Positions 35,931-44,864 of a stretch of DNA of 64,000 nucleotides are shown in pieces. The position numbers and the translations under genes were made by a program. Within the stretch, counting starts at the first letter, position 1, and every line of letters begins with the position of its first letter. Under the pieces are notes generated by a model. That model was not told where the DNA came from, ran no database searches, and saw nothing but the letters and a program-made list of their open reading frames with translations. The DNA comes from CAVSNH01 sp963729275 (lineage in GTDB: Bacteria; Actinomycetota; Acidimicrobiia; Acidimicrobiales; RAAP-2): NCBI GenBank assembly GCA_963729275.1, contig CAVSNH010000005.1, positions 1 to 64,000 of the forward strand, in the 5' to 3' direction.

Positions 35931-36427
35931 CCGCGCCGTCCCCCGCGCCGCCCACCGTCCGCGCCTTCCTCGGGCTGGGCTCCAACCTCGGCGACCGCTG
36001 GGCCCACCTCCGGCGGGCGGTGGGCCAGCTGCGGGCCGGCAACCGGACCCCGGTCACCGCCGTGTCCCACGTGTACGAGACCGACCCGGTGGGGGGACCG
36101 GTCGGCCAGGGGCCCTACCTCAACGCCGTGGTCGAGCTGGCCGTGCCCGCCGGGGCCGATCCCTACCGGCTGCTCGAGGAGTGCCGGCGGCTCGAGGCGG
36201 CTGCCGGCCGGGTTCGGTCGGCCCGATGGGGGCCGCGCACGCTCGACGCCGACGTCGTCTGGATCGACGGGGTCGACCTGGCCGACGACGAGCTCACGAT
36301 TCCCCACCCCCGCTGGCGGGAGCGGCGATTCGTCGTCGCTCCTCTGGGTGAGCTCGCCCCCGACCTGGCCGACGAATCGGCTATCGCCCTCGCTGGTGGG
36401 GACGTCCGGGTCGTGGGTACACTCTGA
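35927..36427 (+). CDS. folK: 2-amino-4-hydroxy-6-hydroxymethyldihydropteridine pyrophosphokinase
   Basis: It pyrophosphorylates the folate pterin precursor with ATP. The 166-residue protein begins with the signature FLGLGSNLGDRWAHLRRA. It also has YETDPVGGPVGQGPYLNAVVEL, RWGPRTLDADVVWIDG and LTIPHPRWRERRFVVAPL, the last two carrying the metal and ATP ligands. It is translationally coupled to folB. The last codons overlap a TACACT hexamer (36418-36423), a possible -10 for the following gene. Confidence 0.96.
   Translation: MTAPSPAPPTVRAFLGLGSNLGDRWAHLRRAVGQLRAGNRTPVTAVSHVYETDPVGGPVGQGPYLNAVVELAVPAGADPYRLLEECRRLEAAAGRVRSARWGPRTLDADVVWIDGVDLADDELTIPHPRWRERRFVVAPLGELAPDLADESAIALAGGDVRVVGTL
36418..36423 (+). 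promoter_or_regulatory. Possible -10 for the DUF2520-panC transcript
   Basis: TACACT inside the 3' end of folK would start a transcript near 36430, about 90 nt before the DUF2520 gene. The hexamer is identical to that at nadE and at the DUF2342 gene. Confidence 0.3.
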
Positions 36428-36520
36428 GGAGAGGTCGACCGACCCGGATGGGCGGAAGACCTGGGCATATCTCTGACGCGAACGGCACCCCGAGTGGGCC
36501 GGAACGCAGGAAGGGTTGTC

Positions 36521-37381
36521 GTGGCCAAATTCCGTGTCATCGGACCGGGGCGAGCCGGTCTCTCCGTCGCCCTGGCCCTCGAAGCGGTGGGCTACCACTC
36601 CGAGGGGGTGGTGGGGCGAGGCGGACCGGTGCGGGACGCCGCCCACGGCGTGGACGTCCTGCTCATCGCCACCCCGGACGACTCCGTCACCGAGGTCTCC
36701 ACGCAGATCGCGCCGGTGGGAAGCACGGTCGTGCTGCACCTGTCGGGATCGCTCGGGTTGGAGGGCCTGGCTTCGCATCCTCGTCGCGGATCGCTGCATC
36801 CGCTCGTGCCGCTGCCGTCGCCGGCCGTCGGCGCCGTGCGCCTCCGATCGGGGATCACCTTCGCCGTTGCCGGTGATCCGATGGCCCGTCAGCTGGCCGA
36901 GGATCTCGGTGGCCGTGTCGTCGAGGTCGATGACGCCCAGCGGGTCAGCTACCACGCGGCCGCCGCTATCGCCGCCAACCACCTCGTCGCCCTCCTCGGA
37001 CAGGTCGAGCGAGTTGCCGCCGTCGCCGGTCTCCCTCTCGATGCCTTCGCCGGCCTGGTGCGAGCAGCCACCGAGGATGCCTTCACCCTCGGGCCGCGGG
37101 CAGCGTTGACCGGGCCCGCGGGCCGCGGCGACTGGCGGACCATCGAGGGCCACCGCCGGGCCCTGGCCGCTCTGCCGGGTCCACGGACCGAGGTCGCCGC
37201 CTACGACGCCATGGTCGACCTCGCCCGGCGACTGCGACTGGATGCTCGTGCCGGCGAGGGTGCCGATGCCGGTGGGCACCGCGGTGGCGGTCCGGATGCC
37301 GTTGCTGACGCCGCGGCCCCGGCCCCAGCCGCGGCCCCGGCCGCAGCTGCAGTTGCCGGCGACTCGGTGCAGGTGGCCTGA
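36521..37381 (+). CDS. Rossmann-fold plus DUF2520 protein, candidate ketopantoate reductase
   Basis: The 286-residue protein begins with a Rossmann motif, FRVIGPGRAGLSVALALEA, then DVLLIATPDDSVTEV. A C-terminal helical DUF2520 domain contains RVSYHAAAAIAANHLVALLGQ and TEDAFTLGPRAALTGPAGRGD. The final 45 residues are Ala/Pro-rich. DUF2520 proteins include PanG, a ketopantoate reductase described in Francisella as I recall, and this gene lies three bases ahead of panC, as Rv3603c lies next to panC. Pantoate formation is therefore a reasonable guess. GTG 36521 follows AGGAAGGG at good spacing. Confidence 0.85.
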   Translation: MAKFRVIGPGRAGLSVALALEAVGYHSEGVVGRGGPVRDAAHGVDVLLIATPDDSVTEVSTQIAPVGSTVVLHLSGSLGLEGLASHPRRGSLHPLVPLPSPAVGAVRLRSGITFAVAGDPMARQLAEDLGGRVVEVDDAQRVSYHAAAAIAANHLVALLGQVERVAAVAGLPLDAFAGLVRAATEDAFTLGPRAALTGPAGRGDWRTIEGHRRALAALPGPRTEVAAYDAMVDLARRLRLDARAGEGADAGGHRGGGPDAVADAAAPAPAAAPAAAAVAGDSVQVA

Positions 37382-37384
37382 GCC

Positions 37385-38383
37385 ATGGCCGTGGTGGTCG
37401 ACGCATCCGTCCAGGAGACAGTGGTCGACGCTCCGACCACTGTCCGGGCTCCGGCCACCGGGACCTCTCGGCTGCCGGTCCTCACCACCGTCGCCGACTA
37501 CCGGCGAGCTGCCGAGGCGGCACGCACTGCGGGTCGTCGCGTGGGCGTCGTCCCCACCATGGGTGCGTTGCACGCCGGCCATTGCTCGCTCATCGAGCGG
37601 GCCTCGGAGGAGTGCGACGTCGTGGTCGTCACCGTCTTCGTCAACCCGACTCAGTTCGGGGAGGCTGCCGATCTGGTCAACTATCCGCGATCCTTCGAGG
37701 CCGACCTCGACATGGCGGCCTCGGCCGGAGCCGCGTTCGTCTTCGCTCCGTCCGTAGACGAGATGTACCCCGACGGGCTTCGGACCGTCGCTGCGCCTCC
37801 CGCCGCCGCCGCGGTGAGCGGACACCTCGAGGGCGCGTCCCGACCCGGGCATTTCGACGGGGTGGCGACCGTCGTGCCCCGGTTGTTGGAACCAGCTGGA
37901 CGTTGCCGCGCCTACTTCGGCGAGAAGGACTTCCAGCAGCTCGCCCTGGTGCGCCGCCTGGTCGCCGAGCTCGACCTTCCGGTGGAAGTGGTGGGCTGCG
38001 ACACGGTGCGCGACCCCGACGGGCTTGCCCTCTCCAGCCGAAACGTGCGGCTGTCTCCCGATGAACGGCGTGGGGCCCTGGCCCTGTCCCGCGCCCTCGC
38101 CGCCGGTGCCGAGGCGATGACGGCGGCGACCGGGTCGGCCGCCGAGGATGGAGCCGCGGTCATGGCGGCCATGGCCGCGGTGACCGAAGCCGAGCCGCTC
38201 GTCGAGCTCGACTACGTCGCCTGTGTGCGGGCCGACTCTCTCGAGCCGGTTGGCCGCTTTACCCGGACGGTGCCGCTCCGGTTACTCGTCGCCGCGCAGG
38301 TGGGCCCGGTACGTCTCATCGACAACCTCGACCCATGGCTACCCCTGCCTCCAGCCCTGGTTGGTCACCAGACCGTCCGGTGA
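37385..38383 (+). CDS. panC: Pantothenate synthetase
   Basis: It joins pantoate and beta-alanine with ATP to give pantothenate. The 332-residue protein has about 38 extra N-terminal residues, then GVVPTMGALHAGHCSLIERA with the two ATP-site histidines. VTVFVNPTQFGEAADL, RPGHFDGVATVV, AYFGEKDFQQLALVRR and LALSSRNVRLSPDERR follow. It overlaps nadB by a GTGA. No panD or panB is in the window, although panD follows panC in many actinobacteria. Confidence 0.96.
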   Translation: MAVVVDASVQETVVDAPTTVRAPATGTSRLPVLTTVADYRRAAEAARTAGRRVGVVPTMGALHAGHCSLIERASEECDVVVVTVFVNPTQFGEAADLVNYPRSFEADLDMAASAGAAFVFAPSVDEMYPDGLRTVAAPPAAAAVSGHLEGASRPGHFDGVATVVPRLLEPAGRCRAYFGEKDFQQLALVRRLVAELDLPVEVVGCDTVRDPDGLALSSRNVRLSPDERRGALALSRALAAGAEAMTAATGSAAEDGAAVMAAMAAVTEAEPLVELDYVACVRADSLEPVGRFTRTVPLRLLVAAQVGPVRLIDNLDPWLPLPPALVGHQTVR

Positions 38384-40089
38384 CGAGCGAGGCCCCCGAC
38401 CGCCTCGACGTCCTTGTCATCGGCAGCGGGGTGGCCGGCCTGTCGGCTGCCGTGCGCCTGGCCACTGCGGAACCGGGACAGGCTCTGCGGGTCGGCATCC
38501 TGACCAAGGCCGAGCTCTCCCAGTCCGCCACCCGTTGGGCGCAGGGGGGCGTCGCCGCCGTGCTCGGGGGCGACGAGGACTCGACTGACCTCCACCTGGC
38601 CGACACGCTGGCCGCCGGCGCCGGGTTGTGTGATCCCGCCGCCGTGCGTGTTCTGGTGGACGAAGGGCCGACCCGGGTGCAGGAGCTCATCGCGCTGGGC
38701 GCGGTGTTCGACCGGCAACCGGGCGGTGCATTGGCTCTGGCCCGCGAAGGCGGCCACTCGACGGCCCGGGTCGTGCACGCCGGCGGCGCGGCCACCGGGG
38801 CCGAGGTCGAACGGGCACTGGTCGACGCCACCCGATCGTCGGCCACCGCCGTCCTCGAGGAGTGGTTCGCGCTGGACCTGCTCGTCCACCACGGTCGGTG
38901 CCGCGGGGTGCGGGCCATGACAGCCGACGGGCGTGTGACCGAGGTGCACGCCCAGCACACGGTGCTCGCCACCGGGGGTGCCGGTCAGCTCTTCGCCGTC
39001 ACCACCAACCCGGCGGAAGCGACGGCCGACGGGCTGGCCATGGCCCTGCGAGCCGGGGTGGCGTCCGCCGATGTCGAATTCATGCAGTTCCACCCGACCG
39101 CCCTCCATCACCCGGCCATGCCCCGGCCACTGCTGTCAGAGGCGCTGCGCGGTCACGGCGCCCGGCTGCGCGACCGCCGCGGTCATCGGTTCGTCGACGA
39201 GCTTGCGCCTCGCGATGTCGTCAGCCGGGCCATGGCCGAGCGAATGCGGGAGGAGGGATGCGAGCACCTGTGGCTCGACGCCACCGGCCTCGACTCCTTC
39301 GAGGAGCGGTTCCCGACCATCGCCCGCTCGCTGGCGGCGGTGGGGCTCGACCCGTCCGTCGACTGGCTGCCGATCGCACCCGCCGCCCACTACCTGTCCG
39401 GTGGGGTGCTCACCGATCTGCACGGAGCCACTGTCCTCCCTGGGTTGTGGGCGGCCGGAGAGGTGGCCTGCACCGGGGTCCACGGCGCCAACCGGCTCGC
39501 CTCCAACTCGTTGCTCGAGGGCATGGTCTTCGGTGCTCGCCTGGCCGAGGCCATCCTGGCCGGTATCGACGGCCCCTCACCGAGCGGGCCGCTCGCTGAT
39601 CTCGATCTGTCGGTGCCCCCATACCTGCCTCCCGCAGAGGGAGCGGGATGGGGTGGCGGAGACTTGGGCCGGGGTGACGAGCCGGCCGACGCGTCGGCCG
39701 CCGGCGTCGGGGCGCCCTCCGGTGATCTGGCCAAAGGGCGCGACCAGCTGCAGCGGGCGATGACGGAAGGGGCTGGCGTCGTCCGCACGGCCGCTTCGCT
39801 GGCCACCGCCGGACAAACCGTCGAGTCGGTGGCCGGCATGCTCGGGTCCGCGCCGGGCGACCCCGCACAGGGCGAGCTGGCCAACCTGATCACCGCGGCC
39901 CGCGCCGTGCTCACCGCCGCAACGCAACGGGAAGAGACGCGTGGCGCCCACGCCCGCCGCGACCATCCCGACCAATCCGACTGGTGGCGGCGACGCATCG
40001 TCCACCGGGGTGCGGGGCAAACGTCGGTCACGGCCGCGTTGTCGGCGCGCTCGGCGGCCATCGCCGACGATCGGCGGACGGGGGAATGA
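38380..40089 (+). CDS. nadB: L-aspartate oxidase
   Basis: FAD enzyme that oxidises aspartate to iminoaspartate, the first step of de novo NAD synthesis. The 569-residue protein has the dinucleotide motif VLVIGSGVAGLSAAVRLA near residue 10, then SATRWAQGGVAAVLG, REGGHSTARVVHAGG, VEFMQFHPTALHHP and GANRLASNSLLEGMVFGARLAE. A Gly/Asp-rich loop near residues 415-445 is an insertion. GTG 38380 is chosen for its 4-nt overlap with panC; an ATG 45 nt upstream is also in frame. It is coupled to nadC by an ATGA. Confidence 0.95.
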   Translation: MTSEAPDRLDVLVIGSGVAGLSAAVRLATAEPGQALRVGILTKAELSQSATRWAQGGVAAVLGGDEDSTDLHLADTLAAGAGLCDPAAVRVLVDEGPTRVQELIALGAVFDRQPGGALALAREGGHSTARVVHAGGAATGAEVERALVDATRSSATAVLEEWFALDLLVHHGRCRGVRAMTADGRVTEVHAQHTVLATGGAGQLFAVTTNPAEATADGLAMALRAGVASADVEFMQFHPTALHHPAMPRPLLSEALRGHGARLRDRRGHRFVDELAPRDVVSRAMAERMREEGCEHLWLDATGLDSFEERFPTIARSLAAVGLDPSVDWLPIAPAAHYLSGGVLTDLHGATVLPGLWAAGEVACTGVHGANRLASNSLLEGMVFGARLAEAILAGIDGPSPSGPLADLDLSVPPYLPPAEGAGWGGGDLGRGDEPADASAAGVGAPSGDLAKGRDQLQRAMTEGAGVVRTAASLATAGQTVESVAGMLGSAPGDPAQGELANLITAARAVLTAATQREETRGAHARRDHPDQSDWWRRRIVHRGAGQTSVTAALSARSAAIADDRRTGE

Positions 40090-41003
40090 CGCCGGTGGCG
40101 CGCCGGGACGTGGTGGAGGCGGTGGGCCGATCCTTGGCCGAGGACCTCGGCCCGCTCGGCGACCTCACCGCTGCCCTCCTGCCGGACGGCGTGACGTCGT
40201 GCGCCGCCATCGTCAGCCGCGCCGATGGCGTGCTGGCCGGCAGCGCGTGCGCCACCGAGACGTTCGCGCAGGTCGATCCCCACGTGGTGGTGTCGTGGTG
40301 CCGCGCCGACGGCGCGGCTCTCCAACCGGGGGCGGTGGTGGCGATGGTTGGCGGGCCCCTGGCGTCGGTGCTCACGGCCGAGCGAACCGCGCTCAATTTT
40401 CTCGGCCATCTGTCCGGCGTGGCCACCCTCACCCGTCGCTACGTCGACGCCGTGGCCCGGGCCAACCCCTCGACTCGGGTGCTCGACACCCGCAAGACCA
40501 CACCGGGCCTACGCGCCTTCGAGAAGGCGGCCGTGCGGGCGGGCGGCGGCCACAATCATCGAAGCGGGCTCTCCGATGCCGTCCTCATCAAGGACAACCA
40601 CCTGGCCGGCATGTCCATCACGGATGCGGTGGCCCGGGCCCGCAGCCGGTGGCCCGGTCGGATGGTCGAGGTCGAGTGCGACCGTCCCGAACAGGTCGAC
40701 GAGGCCGTGGCGGCCGGGGCCACCGTCGTCATGCTCGACAACATGTCGGTGGCCGAGGTCGCCGAGTGTGCCGCCCGAGTGCACGCCACCGGCGCCGGGA
40801 TCCTCGTCGAGGTGTCGGGTGGCGTCAGCCTCGAGTCCGCTCCGGCGCTGGCCGCGGCCGGTGCCGACCTGATCTCGGTGGGCGCGCTCACCCACTCGGC
40901 TCCGGTCCTCGACCTCGGTCTCGACATCGAGGCCGGCGAGAACAATGGGTTCCCGGTCCAGCCCGTCGGTGTCGACACCCACGCCCGAGAAGGGAGCAAC
41001 TGA
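40086..41003 (+). CDS. nadC: Nicotinate-nucleotide pyrophosphorylase (carboxylating)
   Basis: Quinolinate phosphoribosyltransferase, giving nicotinate mononucleotide. The 305-residue protein shows ERTALNFLGHLSGVATLT, the PRPP and quinolinate motif LDTRKTTPGLRAFEKAAVRAGGGHNHR, then SDAVLIKDNHLAG and VEVECDRPEQVDEA. No nadA, which encodes quinolinate synthase, is in the window, so that partner must lie elsewhere. The product eventually feeds the NAD synthetase at the left end. The coaX start immediately follows the stop codon. Confidence 0.96.
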   Translation: MTPVARRDVVEAVGRSLAEDLGPLGDLTAALLPDGVTSCAAIVSRADGVLAGSACATETFAQVDPHVVVSWCRADGAALQPGAVVAMVGGPLASVLTAERTALNFLGHLSGVATLTRRYVDAVARANPSTRVLDTRKTTPGLRAFEKAAVRAGGGHNHRSGLSDAVLIKDNHLAGMSITDAVARARSRWPGRMVEVECDRPEQVDEAVAAGATVVMLDNMSVAEVAECAARVHATGAGILVEVSGGVSLESAPALAAAGADLISVGALTHSAPVLDLGLDIEAGENNGFPVQPVGVDTHAREGSN

Positions 41004-41846
41004 GTGCTGCTCGCTATCGACGTCGGCAACACCGAGACCGTGGTCGGGCTGTTCGCCGCGGTTCCCGACGACGACCAGGGAGAGACCGGGCCGAGGGACG
41101 GCAACGAGCCCACCGGCCTGGCCCATCACTGGCGCCTCTCGACGGTGGCCGACCGCACGGCCGACGAGCACGCCTTGCTGCTCACCCAGCTGCTCGATCT
41201 CGACGGCCTCGACGTCGGGACGGCGGTGTCCGGTATCGCCGTGACCTCGTCGGTGCCCCTGGTCACGGCCAACTTGCGCCAGATGGTGACCCGCTGGTTC
41301 GACGTGCCCTCGGTGGTGCTCGAGCCCGGGGTGCGCAGCGGCATGCCCATCCTCTACGACAATCCGAAGGAGGTGGGTGCCGACCGGATCGCCAACGCGG
41401 TGGGCGCCTACGACCTCTTCGGCGGCCCCTGCATCGTCGTCGACCTGGGCACGGCGACGACCTTCGACGCCATCTCTGCCGCTGGGGAGTACCTGGGCGG
41501 GGCCATCACCCCCGGCGTGGCCATCAGCCTCGATGCCCTCTTCGCTCACGCCGCCGCCCTGCGTCGCGTCGAGCTCGTCGAGCCCCGCACCGTCATCGGC
41601 AAGTCGACAGTGGAGTCCATCCAGTCGGGGGCGCTCTACGGGTTCGCCGGGCAGGTCGACGGACTCTGCCGTCGGTTCACGGCGGAGCTCGGCGAATGCA
41701 CGGTGGTCGCCACCGGTGGGCTCTCCGAGCTCATCAGCCCCTACTCGGAGGAGATCGAGTACGTCGAGCCCTGGCTCACCCTCCACGGGCTCCGGATCAT
41801 CTTCGAGCGCAACCGGTCGGGCTCGACCCGCCGTCCGCGGGACTGA
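41004..41846 (+). CDS. coaX: Type III pantothenate kinase
   Basis: First step of CoA synthesis from pantothenate, complementing panC in the same run. The 280-residue ASKHA-fold protein begins LLAIDVGNTETVVGLF (phosphate 1 motif). DRIANAVGAYDLFG, CIVVDLGTATTFDAIS and GAITPGVAISLDALF follow. The GTG start directly abuts the nadC stop and follows AAGGGAG. CoaX enzymes are not feedback-inhibited by CoA and usually need a monovalent cation such as K+ or ammonium. Confidence 0.95.
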   Translation: MLLAIDVGNTETVVGLFAAVPDDDQGETGPRDGNEPTGLAHHWRLSTVADRTADEHALLLTQLLDLDGLDVGTAVSGIAVTSSVPLVTANLRQMVTRWFDVPSVVLEPGVRSGMPILYDNPKEVGADRIANAVGAYDLFGGPCIVVDLGTATTFDAISAAGEYLGGAITPGVAISLDALFAHAAALRRVELVEPRTVIGKSTVESIQSGALYGFAGQVDGLCRRFTAELGECTVVATGGLSELISPYSEEIEYVEPWLTLHGLRIIFERNRSGSTRRPRD

Positions 41847-41858
41847 CCGCGCATCGGG

Positions 41859-42566
41859 TCAGGGAGGGCTGTCTGCGCCACCGGCGGCCGAGTCGAGGGC
41901 TCCCTCGATCGAGCGGACGAGCGCCGACTTGGCCTGGTTGGCGGTGAGACCCTGGTCGTGGAGGAGGAGGTCGTAGCTCTCGTAGGAGGTGAGCACGTCG
42001 AGGGTGGCCAGCACCCCGCGGGCACGGGCGGCCGGCAAGGCGGACAGCTCGGCCGCGAACAGATCGGCCACCTGCTTTCGGAAGAAGGCGCGGTTTTCCT
42101 TCAACCTCTCGGCCAGAACTGGCTGGAAGGGGACGCGCAGCCGAGTGACGGTGGCGGCATGGCCGAGCTCGTCGAACACCCGGAACCGTTGGTCGACGAG
42201 CGCTTTGATCCGGAGCGACCGTTCGGAGTCGGGCTCGGCGGCCAGGACCAAAAGGGGAAGCACGCGCGACTGGGCTCGCGCCACCGCCGCTCCGGCCAGG
42301 TCGTCGACGTCGTCGAAGTAACGGAACAAGGATCGGGGCGAGAGCCCGACGCGCTCGGCGATCTCGTCGGTGCTGGGGCGGAGGTTCCCTTCGCGGTAGA
42401 AGTCGAGGAGCGCATCCACCACCGCCTCGCGGTTGCGCAAACGGCGCTGCTTGCGCCCGTCGGTCTCGGGGCCCTTCGGCGCGCTTTTGCTGAAACCGGT
42501 CAGGTGGTCGGGCAGACCCAGCCCCGAAGGGATCGGTGCTCGCGTCACGACGAGCACCGTCTGCAT
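41859..42566 (-). CDS. TetR family transcriptional regulator
   Basis: The 235-residue protein carries an N-terminal helix-turn-helix: RNREAVVDALLDFYREGN, then TDEIAERVGLSPRSLFRYFDDVDDL. The first 35 residues, including a basic KQRR segment, precede the usual TetR start. The C-terminal ligand domain has no recognisable specificity. It converges on coaX, 12 bp away, and is divergent from the DinB-like gene, whose promoter it might control. Confidence 0.9.
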   Translation of the reverse strand: MQTVLVVTRAPIPSGLGLPDHLTGFSKSAPKGPETDGRKQRRLRNREAVVDALLDFYREGNLRPSTDEIAERVGLSPRSLFRYFDDVDDLAGAAVARAQSRVLPLLVLAAEPDSERSLRIKALVDQRFRVFDELGHAATVTRLRVPFQPVLAERLKENRAFFRKQVADLFAAELSALPAARARGVLATLDVLTSYESYDLLLHDQGLTANQAKSALVRSIEGALDSAAGGADSPP

Positions 42567-42725
42567 CGGGCATCAGCCACCACCATCAGGCCCTCCACTT
42601 CTTGGTTGCTTCCTCGTGCCGTCCGGCACAGCCCCGCAAGTCCCAGGTGGGGGAAGGCCGCCATCGGGCACTCTCGGTGCCGACGGCTGCCATGGCGCCC
42701 GCCGGCGTGTTCGAGTGACCGACCA

Positions 42726-42755
42726 TTGACGGTCGAACCGGCAGGAGCCTACCGT
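42726..42755 (+). promoter_or_regulatory. Promoter of the DinB-like gene
   Basis: TTGACG (42726-42731) and TACCGT (42750-42755) are 18 nt apart and would start transcription near 42762, about 40 nt ahead of the coding start. Confidence 0.5.
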
Positions 42756-42799
42756 GCCTCTTCGGCGTCCGGCCGGAACGGACGCCTTCGGGGGTGGTG

Positions 42800-43369
42800 A
42801 TGTCCAACGCCATAGTGCTCGACTCACTGCAACGGCGCATGCGAGCGATGCACTCGCTGTACTACGACGCGGTGTCCACGATGGACATCGATCAGGTCAA
42901 TCACTTCGAACGCGAGGGCGTGTTGCCCATTGCCTTCAGCTTGTTCCATATCGTGAACATGATTGACGCCTCGTTTTTCCTCATGACCGGGACGCCACCC
43001 ATCTGGAGCGACGAATGGGATCGCCGCATCCGCCCCGCCATCCCCGACCATGGCAAGCACCGCACGGTGGAGGAGATGGTCGGCCAAAGGATCGGGGACT
43101 ACGAGGCATTCCAGGAATACCTAAGGGCCACCTTCGCGCGCACCGAGGAGTGGCTGGACGTCCTCGATGCCTCCGAGCTCGACCGCCTGGTGGTGGCCCG
43201 TCCCTTCCCTCCTCAGATCGCCAGCACGTACAGCGCCCGGGTGGCCGGCCCCGAGGGCATCACCCTGCTCGATGCCACCGAGTGCTGGATCTACCAGCAC
43301 GGGCTGCGCCATATGGGGGAGATCGAGCTGGCCCGCGGTCTGGTGGGCCTCGGGGGCATGACCTCCTGA
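42800..43369 (+). CDS. DinB/YfiT-like putative metal-dependent protein
   Basis: Four-helix-bundle protein of 189 residues. Likely metal-ligand histidines lie in IAFSLFHIVNMIDASFF near residue 45 and in CWIYQHGLRHMGEIELARG near the C-terminus, the DinB-superfamily pattern. Members include thiol S-transferases that use mycothiol or bacillithiol, and many of unknown role; assignment to one is not possible here. In-frame GTG codons at 42794 and 42797 could also serve as the start. Confidence 0.72.
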   Translation: MSNAIVLDSLQRRMRAMHSLYYDAVSTMDIDQVNHFEREGVLPIAFSLFHIVNMIDASFFLMTGTPPIWSDEWDRRIRPAIPDHGKHRTVEEMVGQRIGDYEAFQEYLRATFARTEEWLDVLDASELDRLVVARPFPPQIASTYSARVAGPEGITLLDATECWIYQHGLRHMGEIELARGLVGLGGMTS

Positions 43370-43552
43370 TCATCGGGTCCCCGACGTATTACCCCAGCTC
43401 AGGGCGCCTATCATTTCGAGCGGGTCCGTGGCCTCCCATGTCGGCTTTCCCGATCCCTTAAGAACTCCTAACAACCGCATCACGGCTTGCACATCCCTGG
43501 CGGGGATAACAGAGAGAGTCGGAAAGCGCCGGCGCCAACGAGGAGGATCCCC

Positions 43553-44194
43553 ATGTCGAGAGTCGTTCCTGCAGCCAAGCGTTTGGCCGTGGGTATGGCG
43601 GCCGCCACGGTCGTGTCCCTCGGGGTAGGGGGTCTCGCCGGAGCGGCCACACCGGCTCCGCCGTCGACGCCCGCCCCGGCAACGTCACCCACGACGGCGC
43701 CCGCCCCGGCAACGTCACCCACGACGGCGCCCGCCCCGGCAACGTCACCCACGACGGCGCCCGCCCCGGCAACGTCACCCACGACCGCGCCCGCCCCGGC
43801 AACGTCACCCACGACGGCGCCCGCCCCGGCAACGTCACCCACGACGGCGCCCGCCCCGGCAACGTCGCCCACGACCGCGCCCGTCCACCGTCACTTCAAC
43901 TGCGCACGTGCGCCCCGCACTCTCGCCCGCCTCCAGAAGGCCGAGGCCCACGTCAAGGCCCGCCTGCCGAAGCTCCAGGCCAGGGAGCAGAAAGCCAAGG
44001 CCGCTGGTCGCACCAAGGCGGCCGCTCGGATCCAACGCCGGATCAACCGCCTGGAGAGCCCAAAGGCCACGGCCCGCCTCGATCGCCTGACCAAGGCCAT
44101 CAAGACCAAGTGCGGCGTCTCCGCCCCGACTGGTTCCTCGTCGACCGGAACGGCGACCACGCCGACCACGACCACGACCACGACCTCGGCCTGA
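43553..44194 (+). CDS. Secreted repeat protein with HFNC...KC helical domain (first of pair)
   Basis: The 213-residue protein has a signal peptide (AVGMAAATVVSLGVGGLAGAA, cut likely near residue 32). Seven copies of the decapeptide ATSPTTAPAP form a proline-threonine linker. A highly charged helical domain follows, from HFNCARAPRTLARLQ to KTKCG, and a Thr-rich tail ends the protein. Two cysteines flank the helices. I do not recognise a named family. The next gene encodes a protein with the same HFNC start and Lys-x-Cys end. AGGAGG lies about 7 nt before the ATG. A cell-surface or periplasmic role is inferred from the signal peptide only. Confidence 0.8.
   Translation: MSRVVPAAKRLAVGMAAATVVSLGVGGLAGAATPAPPSTPAPATSPTTAPAPATSPTTAPAPATSPTTAPAPATSPTTAPAPATSPTTAPAPATSPTTAPAPATSPTTAPVHRHFNCARAPRTLARLQKAEAHVKARLPKLQAREQKAKAAGRTKAAARIQRRINRLESPKATARLDRLTKAIKTKCGVSAPTGSSSTGTATTPTTTTTTTSA
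43681..43890 (+). repeat. Seven 30-nt tandem repeats coding ATSPTTAPAP
   Basis: Units start AACGTCACCCACGAC and repeat exactly every 30 nt; the seventh is incomplete. Units 4 and 7 differ at single third-codon positions, so the peptide is unchanged until the last two residues. Near-identity points to recent expansion and likely copy-number variation between strains. Confidence 0.95.
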
Positions 44195-44393
44195 GCGCAT
44201 GACCCGACGCCGAGATGCTCATCCGAAGGGCCCCGTTCCTCGCGCCCAGCTCGGCTGGGGCCTATGTGCCCTCTGGCCTGGGCGGACGCGCTGTGCGACC
44301 CCTTCTTCCGACCGTTACCCGCTAGATTCCGAACAGGGCCAAACGATCCTCGCGGCGGCCGCGCCCCGAGAATCACCGACGAAGGGGTGGACC

Positions 44394-44864
44394 ATGTCGC
44401 CTGGCATCAAGTCATCTGCGGACACGCACTACCGAGTCCGGCGCCGAGCGCTGGCCATGGCCCTTGCCGCCGCCGCCGGCATCGGGGGGCTGTCGCTCGG
44501 CCTCGGCGGGGTCGCTGGTGCCACCAGCTCGTCATCTGGCTCCCTCCAGTCACAGGCCGCCAGCGTGAACAAAGGATTCGCCGAGGTCCTCAAGCACTTC
44601 AACTGCGGCACCGCCCAAACCAAGTTGTCCCGTGTGGCAAAGCTCGACGCGCAGTTTTCGAAGCGCGACGCCAAGCTCACGACCCACCTGAATGCCGAAC
44701 AGAAGGCTGGTCACGCCAACTGGGTCAAGTTCTATAACGCCCGTCTGACGGCCGCCCACAAGGAACAGGGTCACCTCATGGGCAAGAAATTCCGTGCCCA
44801 GGAGGCCAAGGTGGCAAAGCTGGCACAGGAAAAGTGCCACATCACCCCGCCACCGGGGACCTGA
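44394..44864 (+). CDS. Secreted HFNC...KC helical protein (second of pair)
   Basis: The 156-residue protein has a signal peptide (ALAMALAAAAGIGGLSLGLGG, cut likely near residue 43). A short Ser-rich linker precedes a charged helical domain running from KHFNCGTAQTKLSRVAKLDA to LAQEKCH. The spacing of HFNC and the closing Lys-x-Cys, and the Lys/Ala/Gln helices between them, match the preceding protein, so the two are diverged paralogues. The repeat linker is absent here. An AAGGGG sequence lies 6 nt upstream of the ATG. Function is unknown. Confidence 0.78.
   Translation: MSPGIKSSADTHYRVRRRALAMALAAAAGIGGLSLGLGGVAGATSSSSGSLQSQAASVNKGFAEVLKHFNCGTAQTKLSRVAKLDAQFSKRDAKLTTHLNAEQKAGHANWVKFYNARLTAAHKEQGHLMGKKFRAQEAKVAKLAQEKCHITPPPGT

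Noticed and set aside
43681..43890. CRISPR-like periodic repeat
   Set aside because: The repeats are contiguous without spacers and are in frame inside a coding sequence.
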